Shown: in pieces, positions 22,133-32,100 of the stretch
Layout: every line of letters starts with the position of its first letter
Numbering within the stretch: the stretch's first letter is position 1
DNA from: Lineus longissimus
Lineage: Eukaryota > Nemertea > Pilidiophora > Heteronemertea > Lineidae
Length of the DNA stretch: 64,000 nt
Direction of reading: 5' to 3'
NCBI RefSeq assembly: GCF_910592395.1
Contig: NC_088319.1
Location: 10,044,001-10,108,000, forward strand
Notes under the pieces: generated by a model
Database searches by the model: none
What the model was told of the DNA's origin: nothing
Seen by the model: the letters and a program-made list of their open reading frames with translations, nothing else
Program-made: the position numbers and the translations under genes

Positions 22133-22331
22133 TAACAGGCCAGCGTATAACTTTTAATATGACAGTGGCGACTGGTGACCGGCGAAATAAAATGACTGGC
22201 GGAATGTCCACACTCAGAAAACAACTGCGCTCCTGTATGCGATCATTGTCCCCAGATTGCACCCTCACCAATAACCTATTTCTACAAGATACAATAGTTT
22301 CACAAGAGTGGCTATTGACATCTAGCAAAAC

Positions 22332-23282
22332 GGTGTATTCCTGTTTCGCCTATTCCTGTTCCGCCTATTCCTGTTTCGCCTAATTCCTGTTTCGCCTATT
22401 CCTGTTTCGCCTAATTCCTGTTTAGCCTATTCCTGTTTCGCCTAATTCCTGTTTAGCCTATTCCTGTTTCGCCTATTCAAATGTATTGCTAACCTCCCCA
22501 CAGACGTAGGAATATGAACCGCCCCTTACTGACCGACCAAACCCGAGGAGAGCCACATTATGTACGCATTGACGAACGCATGTTACGCCTCAAAAAACAA
22601 TACGTCAATGGAGAGAGGGACATAATGAGTTACGTTGATGCCATCAGTTACCTTGTCTGACATAATATCATGATATGTATTTTCCACCTTGTTTGACTTT
22701 ATATGTGCTGTACCTACATGTATATTATGACATGGGTTTTACAGCTGATTTTGATCAAATAATTATGAGAATGTACAATATTATGTATTTTTATCAAAAA
22801 CTCATGAATTCAGTTTTCATAAAATAAACGACTGCTTTACTCTACTTAATCTATTAGTTTTTACTGTGTGTCAGTATGGTCCTATGGTCCTATGGTCAAA
22901 TAAGTCCCGGACTGTCCCCGCTTTCAAGGTGACTCTTTCAAAACGGTCATGGCATGGTTTGTTCACAAAGTTGATGGCATTTGATTCGTCAAATTGTCAT
23001 CACATCGTTAACATCATCCAATTGTCCCCTCACATTTTCCCCATAAAATGGACATGCATCCCTGAGGTTCCCCGTGGGAGAGTCGATTTATTGTAGGGGT
23101 ACTGGAAAGTAGGCGAAACAGGAATAGGCCAAACAGGAAATAGGCCAAACAGGAAATAGGCCAAACAGGAAATAGGCGAAAAAGGAATAGGCGGAACAGG
23201 AATAGGCGGAACAGGAATAGGCGAATCAGGAATAGGCGAAACAGGAATTTTGTAGGCGAAACAGGAATAGGCGAAACAGGCA
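22332..23282. mobile_element. 0.95-kb inverted-repeat element, arms built from CCTGTTTCGCCTATT units
   Basis: The left block (22332-22479) is about nine copies of a 15-16 bp CCTGTTTCGCCTATT unit. The right block (about 23109-23282) is about eleven inverted copies, GGCGAAACAGGAATA. The roughly 630-bp centre has no recognisable protein. The architecture parallels the element at 5971-6878: similar size, and arms made of short TTTCGC-containing tandem units. Confidence 0.65.
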
Positions 23283-23419
23283 TAAACCAGCAAAACATTC
23301 TTGATGAGTCTCATTGCAGTTTTATTGGTGAGAAAGACTTGGAAGCACATTACACATAGCACATTACACATATAGAAATGCACGGGGGGGGGGGGCACCC
23401 CAAATGAATTTTTAACCTA

Positions 23420-23580
23420 GAGATTTCCTGGTGCCTTTTTTTCCAGTGCCTTTTTTACCTAGTATAGCGATTTCCTGGTGCCTTTTTTTCCAGTGCCTTT
23501 TTTACCCAGTGCCTTTTTTTCCTAGTGCCTTTTTTACCTAGTGCCTTTTTTTCCATACCTTTTTTTCCAGTGCCTTTATT
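23420..23580. repeat. Low-complexity CCTTTTTT tandem repeat
   Basis: About ten imperfect copies of a 15-22 bp CAGTGCCTTTTTTACC / CTAGTGCCTTTTTTTCC unit. Preceded by a 10-12 bp G run near 23385. Confidence 0.8.
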
Positions 23581-23598
23581 ACCGTCTACCGATATATA

Positions 23599-23954
23599 CA
23601 GTGGTGTTCAGAAATATTAGGACAATTCCAAAATTCTAAGTCATTTTGCTCTTTTGCTCTTTAATTAGTGTTAAGAGACAAACGGAAGGCAAAAGAGGAA
23701 AATGACTTAGAATCTTGCTCTTTTGCTCTTTAATTAGTGGTTAGAGACAAACGGAAGGCAAAAGAGGAAAATGACTTAGAATTTTGCTCTTTTGCTCTTT
23801 AATTAGTGGTTAGAGACAAAAGGAAGGCAAAAGAGGAAAATGACTTAGAATTTTGCTCTTTTGCTCTTTAATTAGTGGTTAGAGACAAACGGAAGGCAAA
23901 AGAGGAAAATGACTTAGAATTTTGGAAGTGTCCTAATATTCATGACCACCAGTG
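23599..23954. mobile_element. Tc1/mariner-like MITE with four internal 69-bp repeats
   Basis: Ends are CAGTGGTGTTCAGAAATATT on the left and the complement CACTGGTGGTCATGAATATT on the right, flanked by TA (TATATA and TATA). The CACTGGTG-type terminus and TA target fit the mariner superfamily. The interior is four 69-bp copies starting at 23646, 23715, 23784 and 23853, each with GCTCTTTTGCTCTTTAATTA. No transposase. Confidence 0.75.
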
Positions 23955-23962
23955 TATAACTA

Positions 23963-24290
23963 CAGTAGAACCTCCCCTAGCGGACACCTCCCTATTAAGG
24001 ACAACCTCACTCCTATTAAGGACAACCTCTCAGGAGTGAGGTCCTTAATAGAGAGGTGTCCGCTAAGAGAGGGAGTGAGGTTGTCCTTAATAGAGAGGTG
24101 TCCGCTAAGAGAGGTTGTCCTTAATAGGAGTGAGGTTGTCCTTAATAGAGAGGTGTCCGCTAAGGACACTATAGTTTTGGTCCCAAAGTAGCGGTTTCCA
24201 TTCGATTTTACCTCTCTTATGAGGAAACCTCTCCATTATGGACAACACTTGTCGGACCCAAGGGTGTCCTTATAGAGAGGTTCTACTGTA
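23963..24290. mobile_element. AACCTC-family MITE, compound copy 5
   Basis: A 328-bp copy, almost twice family length, because the left half holds extra inverted and direct units (TCCTTAATAGAGAGGTGTCC repeated three times). It ends GAGAGGTTCTACTGTA. It abuts the mariner-like MITE with an 8-bp gap. Confidence 0.8.
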
Positions 24291-25615
24291 ATATGATAAA
24301 GAGTTTCAACAAGTAACTGTAGCCATGCCTATTTCTATTTGTAATGACCACGGGTATTACAAACAACACAACAGTGTATCCCATGCTTGTTTTATTAGAG
24401 CTTATTAACAATCCTATGATGAAGGCTGTACATATATACACACATGTACACCACAAACGTTTAGCACATTTCACCAGCAGACCACACACAAGCCGGGTTT
24501 GTCTAAAAAGAGAACTCGGCACATTGTCGAGCTGGAACGAAATGTGCATGCATGCTTTCAAACTCATGAGTATATTCAATGCCTGTATTGAATCAGTTCT
24601 TGTGTGGACATCAATAACTATGGAGGCTTTTATAAATTCTTCTATGGATGGAGGCCCTCTCAAGATACATATGGTGAGGGGGAATATTTTGACGATTCAT
24701 ACATTGGATACTTTTGTTAAGGAATTTGTTACACGTTTTTGTATATTTCTCATTTTTTCCTTCGATTTTCCCCCAATTTTTCGATTTATTCCACGAATGG
24801 ATAAGGCTACATGTATTTTGTTTTTTGGCTTCCGTAGCCTGCCGGGATTGACCCCAATCAGCATTTGTCAGATTTTTCTCGAGCAGACGAACATTTGGTC
24901 AAAAATCATTTTTCATGAACTCTGCACAATCCACTCTATTTTGCGCCTTGGAAACTACCGCAATTGTGAGAACAAGTCCATTTTCAAGTGTTTCACCCAC
25001 TTAACCTTCTTGCATTATTTGAAAAAGGTGAACTGATTAATATGATAATATCTGACCATGGACTCTTCGAAAGACCAAGCTAGATATCGGTGCTACACTC
25101 TGTGTTGCAAATAGATATTCAATTTCCTACCATTAGGATGATATTAGAATATCAAACTGGCACATCACATCAAAATGTACACTGATCAACACAGAAAAAA
25201 ATACGGATCCACACCCTTTCAGTGTACAGATCAACCATGCTAAAACAAGTAAAGTATCGCTATAGGGCACACTTGAAACGTATTTTTCCCCTTTTAGACG
25301 ATGGTACTTTGTCCAGCTTAAAGCGAAAGCTTCTCAATGGATTTATAGAAAGTCGTTTTTCATGGTTCATCAGTCCTCTAAAGGTCTATCATTTGCAGTG
25401 CATTATATGATAATAATCATAAGCTTATATGGCGCTAAATCCAGCTGGTTTCAGTCACTCAAAGCGCTTCACATTAATACCCCTAGCTATGACCTGTACA
25501 TTCGTGTTTCAACTGTCTACTCTCTGGGAGTATCACAGGTTGGCTTAATCTGGGTGATGACCCGGGTGCACCAGCGAGACTTCTCTCCCTGTTGCTAGTC
25601 TGTTGCCATTTATCC
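24291..25615. other. Intergenic, one unassigned open frame
   Basis: A 230-codon plus-strand frame (24344-25036) is open, but its translation (many Ile, Phe, His, Cys; no motif) is not recognisable and shows no domain. I treat it as chance. A SINE-body-like fragment lies near 25410-25500. Confidence 0.45.
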
Positions 25616-25981
25616 AAGTATCAATTCGTTTCTTGTACCCCCCCCCTCCTCAAGGGTAGTTAAGCTATCACCACTAATCTTTGCCGATGCTTGAGTAGTA
25701 TTTATTTTTCCTTTAGTGAAAATTTGGCGAAGCTGGAAAGAATAAGGATGCTAATGTGTCGATGTCTTGTCGAACATACAGCCTTACCCAGTAAAATTAG
25801 TCCGGTTACTTTATATGATGGTGATAACTGATATATTGTTGATGGTGATGTCTTGACGAAAGAAAAAGTAGCATTGGTGAAAAAAGGGTGATGCTTGAGC
25901 CTTAAGATGTCGTTGAAGGGTGATAAGGTGTCGTACCCTTGAGGAGGGGGGGGGGGGGGTACAAGACACGAATTGATACTT
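25616..25981. mobile_element. Palindromic MITE with poly-C/poly-G arms
   Basis: Left arm AAGTATCAATTCGTTTCTTG, then a C run and CTCCTCAAGGGTA. The right arm is the inverted copy, including a 14-bp G run, ending GAATTGATACTT at 25981. Arms of about 44 bp, 366 bp in total. Confidence 0.7.
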
Positions 25982-26351
25982 GCATTAATCACACTTATTT
26001 TGTCACCTCACCGACCTGTAAACAAATCCTGAGATTCAGTGTTAGTTCCCACTCCTACGTCATCGAGAGGCAATGGAGTGTTATGAAAACCACACACACA
26101 TCAACCAATCTCGGCATTACCCGTGATAGGTCTTCTTCATCTGAAAAATCATGCTAATGATTGTTTGAGCACTTTAATTAACATCTGACGGCATTAGAAA
26201 GAATCAGGATTGTATTCCAAACATGCTCGGTTTCTTTGGTTATTGTGTGATAAGTATTATGGATAATGTTCATTGGAAAAACAAAAATGCCCCAAAAGGT
26301 TTAGGTAAAAAAAACCTGCTTGTTAAAAATTTTGAGACATTAATATATATA

Positions 26352-26525
26352 CAGTGGAACCTCCCTTAGCGGACACCTTTCTTACAAGGACAACCTCTCT
26401 ATTTAGAACACTTGTTTTGGTCCCAAATTGATTGCTTCCATTCAATTTGACCTCTCTCTTCAGGACGCCTCTCTATTAAGGACAGCACTTGTCAGTCCCA
26501 TGGGTGTCCTTAATAAAGAGGTTAG
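26352..26525 (+). mobile_element. AACCTC-family MITE, copy 6
   Basis: Begins CAGTGGAACCTCCCTTAGCG, contains TTGGTCCCAAATTGATTGC and ends GGTGTCCTTAATAAAGAGG. Intergenic, 174 bp. Confidence 0.85.
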
Positions 26526-26700
26526 ATAAAAATATACCCTTTCTTATAAACATTGCTTAAGCTTGGAAGAACCAGATGGAAACAACTTATGTGTCTTTCG
26601 GCCATGGTGTTTCCACTTTTTGCCCTTGACAATTTTTCCCAATTATAAAAAGAGATATTTTACCTGATTTCATCAGACCTGGAAAATGCTTTGACTTTAA

Positions 26701-26904
26701 AGGGACAATATAGGCAGCTGCTAGGCAGGCAAGATAAAGTTACACAAAGTCGCCAGTAGGGGTCTCTCACATCTCACAGTACTTCGAAATGATTCGACGT
26801 ACCGAGGATATATTTAGGGCTGAATCTGACATGACCCAGGGCCCTTACTGTGTATATTAGTCACCTGAAGATGGCCAAATTAGCCCCTGTGCTCCTGCCT
26901 CCTT
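26701..26904. mobile_element. TTAA-flanked MITE, family B copy 3
   Basis: Same orientation as copy 1 (AGGGACAATATAGGCAG at the left). TTAA lies at 26697-26700 and about 26905-26908. The right terminus is slightly shortened. Confidence 0.75.
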
Positions 26905-27177
26905 TTAATGAGGTGAATATATGTCATTAGAAAGCTACAAAAACACTTGATATCTCTAATGGTGCTAATTGCCAATAAGCAGAGGATGTGTACCTTCTCT
27001 TTCGGGAGGGGTGTGGAATAGTTGATGCGTAACTCTTTAAAATGAAATGGCCAGGGCCATTGTGCTCACCTCATTTGGAGGAAAGATGGGTAAAGAGCAT
27101 GGTATTGTGTCATGTAGTGTTAGGTTTGATGTAGGTCCAAGCAATTACAATTTCCCCAAAATGGCCAATACAGTACA

Positions 27178-28078
27178 TTCGACCTCTGTGACCTTGAAAA
27201 GTAGGTCAAATCAAAGAAGACCCGGGTGACACATTGAAGTGTTGTTAGAATTAGATGTACCTATGATATAAAATTGGTGCCAATCGGGCAAGTCATTACT
27301 AGGAATAATGGCATTTTGAAGAATTTAGGATTTGGCCCCCTCCCTGGAGGCCAAACGGCAAATCAGATCGCACCAAACTTCGATACCTGAGATCACCTGA
27401 CCAAGGGGTACATGTGTACTTAATTTGTGATCAATAGTCATTGCAGTGAAGAAACGTGCCATAGTTACGGCCTGACGGCGAATTTACGCCATTTGACCTC
27501 TGTGACCTTGACAAGAAGGTCAAATTAAAAACCTTTGTGACATATACTGTATGGTGGTTAGATGTACCCATGATATCAAATTGGTGGCAATCGGGCAAGA
27601 AGTTAAGGAATAATCACATTTTTAAGGCTTTTGGATTTTGCCCCCTGGTGGTCAAGTGGTGAATCATATTGGACCAAACTTCGGTCCCTGAGATCAGCTG
27701 ACTAAGGGGTAAATGTGTACCAAATTTGGTATCAATAGTCATTGCAGTTTAGAAACGTGCCATCGTCACATCCTAACGGCCAATTTACACCATTTGACCT
27801 CTGTGACCTTGAAAAGGAGGTCAAATCAAAAACCCGGAGGATATATGATGCACCTTTGCTAGAAGTACCTACCATATTTTTTTCAAAATTTCCCGACTAC
27901 TATTAAGGGAGATATTGCATATTTTCACTTTTAACGTTTGGCCCCCTGGTGGCCAAACCATGAAACGAATCGGACCGAAACTTGGTCTCCCAAGTGTCAT
28001 TACATAAGGGTACATGTGTACCAAGTTTCAACTCAATAGCTCTAACAGTTACGAAACGTGCCCTGCTAACGGACGACG

Positions 28079-28150
<72 letters not shown>

Positions 28151-28222
28151 TACGACGACGACGACGACGACGGACGACGGACGCCACGGTATGGGATAAG
28201 CTCACCTCTGCTAAGAGGTGAG
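27178..28222 (-). repeat. Interspersed repeat, three 306-bp units ending in a GAGGTGAGC hairpin
   Basis: Units starting near 27178, 27485 and 27789 each contain TTGACCTCTGTGACCTTG, GATGTACC...GATAT, GGCCCCCT and GAAACGTGCC. The element ends at about 28200-28222 with a short hairpin, GCTCACCTCT...AGAGGTGAGC, next to a (CGT)n expansion. The opposite-orientation relative at 31351 starts with the same hairpin type (AGCTCACCTGGGTGAGCT), so this is a defined interspersed family with an internal 306-bp period. No protein. Confidence 0.7.
28072..28177. repeat. (ACG)n microsatellite
   Basis: About 33 near-perfect ACG/CGA/GAC triplets with one CTA interruption at about 28149. Long Arg and Thr runs in open frames here are repeat translations. 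It expands the GTCCGTCGTCC tract that sits near the hairpin in other copies of the same repeat family. Confidence 0.95.
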
Positions 28223-29107
28223 CTAAAAACCAATTGCCGAGTACTTTCTTTGTCAGTCTAACTTTAAATTCTGATGTTTTTAATTTGATCATTCACCCGC
28301 CATTACAATAATTATTTGATGTGTAAAGTGTCTTACAGCTATTGAAGTATTAGTGCTGTAGATATTTATAGATCATAAGATACTCGTTACTTAAATACCT
28401 CATTTTGATCTCGACCTCTTAGCTTATTCCGGTTACTGCCTCTGGTTTCATCTCATTTTGAACTCGGATAACTTAGTCATGCGCTGATCATGGCCTTAAC
28501 ATCGGGGAAACCCTAGTTATAAATAGCCTGCCAGTTGCTGCGAAGAACCAGAGGTTTAAACCAGGGTTTCCTCCAGGATCTTTGGGGGGAGACAAAAGAA
28601 AAAAAGATTTTCGATTTTTTAATTTTTTTTTAGAAGTATAGAACATGAACCCCCTCCTAAAGCTTATTTGCACCTGAAAACTCTTAAATCTGCTTCTTAG
28701 TATCTTAAAATGCCACTTTAGACTAAATATAAGTCCCCCCCCCCTCTTATGAAATCCTGAGAAGGTGGGTACACCCACCTACCCACCTTCTTGAAGCAAA
28801 TGTGGGTATTTGTAGCCCCCTTCCCCTTGGCAGAAACCCTGGTTTGGTATGAACCTGGAATATACCAGGATTCTGAAAAATTAACCATTACCACCCAACG
28901 AGGAGTGACAGTTCTGAGTGTCACAAGAGACTCTCACACAGATTATCTAGACTCGGCCTTTTATGTTGGAGGCTCAGATTTAAGGGTCCCGTCCGTCCCT
29001 TCAACCCCAAGTATCTCGGTCCTTTCGAAGTAATTTTTTTACTCCAAATAAAGGCCAAGACCCGTAATCTTCCACGTTCTAACGTATTCTTGTGTCAATC
29101 TTTTCAG

Positions 29108-29134
29108 ATGCACAATTCCACTTGTAATGGATAA
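29108..29134 (+). promoter_or_regulatory. Upstream ORF overlapping the PER start codon
   Basis: After a good acceptor (TTTTCAG, 29101-29107), the exon starts directly with an ATG that opens an 8-codon frame (MHNSTCNG) ending at TAA 29132-29134. It overlaps the PER ATG (29127) in another frame. It would lower or tune PER translation if the exon does start at 29108. Confidence 0.4.
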
Positions 29135-32100
29135 GCGTGATACAGATTCAAGCACCAGAGGACACAGTCTTAAGGGCAATTCAAGAGTTGATTCAAATTA
29201 CGGTTCATTAGAACAGCTTGGAGAAGAAGGGTGAGTTTTTAACCGACGTTAAACAGACAGCCGGGTATTTTGACGTTATTTCCTAAAACTTGTGATCGCC
29301 CGTCTTGCGTGAAACTTGTGGCGACGTGTGCAGATCGCAGCTTCCCAGAGAATGGTATCGTCACGAGGTGCTAATTTTTTTTAATGATACATCCGGCTAT
29401 TAATTTGTAAAATTTTCTTCTGTTTAAAAGAAGACCCTCATCGCTGCAAGTATTTCATTCCGATGGATATGGTTTGACATCTGATAAAAATTATATTAGA
29501 TTTTACTTTTATGTTGGCCTGATGTATTCTGTTTAAAAGAAGACCCTCATCACTGCAAGTATTTCATTCCGATGGATATGGTTTGACATCTGATAAAAAT
29601 TATATTAGATTTTACTTTTATGTTGGCCTGATGTATTCTGTTTAAAAGAAGACCCTCATCACTGCAAGTATTTCATTCCGATGGATATGGTTTGACATCT
29701 GATAAAAATTATATTAGATTTTACTTTTATGTTGGCCTGATGTATTCTGTTTAAAAGAAGACCCTCATCACTGCAAGTATTTCATTCCGATGGATATGGT
29801 TTGACATCTGATAAAAATTATATTAGATTTTACTTTTATGTTGGCCTGATGTATTCTGTTTAAAAGAAGACCCTCATCGCTGCAAGTATTTCATTCCGAT
29901 GGATATGGTTTGACATCTGATAAAAATTATATTAGATTTTACTTTTATGTTGGCCTGATGTATTCTGTTTAAAAGAAGACCCTCATCACTGCAAGTATTT
30001 CATTCCGATGGATATGGTTTGACATCTGATAAAAATTACTTTTATGTTGGCTTGATGTATTCATATTGACGCTGTGACACACATCGCTCAAGTTGAAGGA
30101 CGCAAGTTGTAAATTAATGCATCATTCATGAAACGGAACTCTCCTGGATGAGGAGGCTGCTATTTCTATTTTTCAAAATCAACCAACGCCTGTTCACTAT
30201 CTGGCTGACGTGTACTTCCCACAATAGTTTTTTTAAGTTGGGCTTCTATTTTTAGCTGATCACGCAAAACATTCATTAAATTTGTTTGTGCTGATAAGCC
30301 GTATTCAAAACGTTTGTATGAAAAAGCTGCTGTTTTCAATTTCAAAATTACCCAATGCCTGTTCGCTCAGTTGTCGGCACGTGTGCTTCCTATGATATTC
30401 TAAAAGTCGGATCTTGCTATATTTAGACCTATATGGATGGAATCATCACTTGGTGCTCAACATGGCATGCGTGACCTCACCGCTACATTGTTTAGCTGTA
30501 TGCAAAACCTTTTTGCATAAGATGTTTTTTGAAGGTGCTATTTTCAAAATTTACCTGTGCCTTGTTCGCTGGCAAGTGTGCTTCTCATGATATTTTGGTT
30601 GTGAAATGTCTTTCTCATGTCTACCCATACACACTTTTTTGTCCTTTCGGAATTTTCAATCTGGTCCACTGACTTAATTTGAAGCGATTGATGCAAAATA
30701 AAGTTGTACCCCTAACAAGCTGTAACTTTTCCTTTGACCCCCTTTTAGGTCCTTTCAGAAAGTAAATGTCCACCGTTTTTTAAAAATATCACAGAGATGA
30801 AATAAGATATTTGAATGGTATATTTAGTTGGTCAATTATCTGTTGTATTTGCATGCACCTTATTCAATCCCTTTATTATGTAACAAACATACAAAAAATG
30901 TCCAAAAATCACTTTTTTTATTTCACGTGTCTTTTCAAAAATTCAAATGAGCCCATGAACTGTGCTTTATGACCATCATTTTTTGGCACTTGCAATTCCA
31001 TAGTGTGTGTTCGATAGTCATGACAAATTTTTGTTCAGTATCTTTATGTTATTTTTTTAATCTCTTCCATAACCTTTGATAAAGACCCCCAATCCTTCAT
31101 GTATGAGCTGAGTTGGCCAAGACCCTGACTGACTGCATTGCTGACTATGAGGGGTGTTCTCAAAGGTCACAAGCTGTCTGAAAAAAACAATCACCTGTAG
31201 CGAGATAAAACTAATCTTCAAAATGAAACAATTTAGCAGGAATTTCCTAGTAATGAAAGCAAAAAACCTTTGTTGTGTCATAGTTCACCCATACATTGTG
31301 AAAAAGAACGAAAATGAAATAAATACAAAAGTGACTTTTTGGAATTTTTAGCTCACCTGGGTGAGCTTATGTCGTCACGTCTTGTCCGTCGTCCGTCGTC
31401 TGTCGATCCATCCGTCCGTCCGGCGTCCGTCAACAATGGTGGCACGTTTGCTCACCATTGACTCTAGGAGGTTGAAACTTGGTGTGTGGATGGCTTATGA
31501 CAGCATGACCTGACAAGTGACATACCGAAAATCATTGCAATTTGACCTACTTTCTGGGCTCCAGGCGGCCATCTTTGAAAACCTTATTTTGTCATTATCT
31601 CATGAATGCTGATAGCTAGGATCTTGAATTTTTTTCTGTGGATACCTCTGAAGAGACTACATGACATAATACCCGGGTTTTTGATTTGACCTACTTTTCA
31701 AGGTTACAGAGGTTAAACTCTATAATTTCACCGCAGGTGGCACGTTTCGTCATCACTTGTTGTAGACTCTTTAAATTTGGTATATACATGTAGACACTTA
31801 TTGAGCATCTCTACATGTTGACCAAAAAAGTAGGTCAATGTGACCAACTTTTTTTGGCTCCAGGCAGCCATCTTCGAAAACCTTCTTTTGTCAATATCTC
31901 ATGAACGCTGATAGCTAGAACAATGAAATTGTTACTGTCAATACTTCTGATGAGACTACATGACATAATGTGCAGGTTTCTGATTTGACCTACTTTTGAA
32001 GGTCACAGAGGTCAAACTCTAACATTTCAGCGAAGGTAGCACGTTTTGTCATTAATTATCCTAGACCCTTCAAATTTGATATGTAGACACCTATTGGGCA

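Noticed and set aside
23014-23398. FRLFLFRLF hydrophobic repeat protein (minus strand)
   Set aside because: Translation of the GGCGAAACAGGAATA tandem units of the inverted-repeat element.
24344-25036. 230-codon plus-strand open frame
   Set aside because: No recognisable motif or domain and odd composition; the AT-rich region has overlapping frames on the other strand. Probably chance.
28014-28221. Frames with long Arg or Thr runs
   Set aside because: Direct translation of the (ACG)n microsatellite, not a protein.
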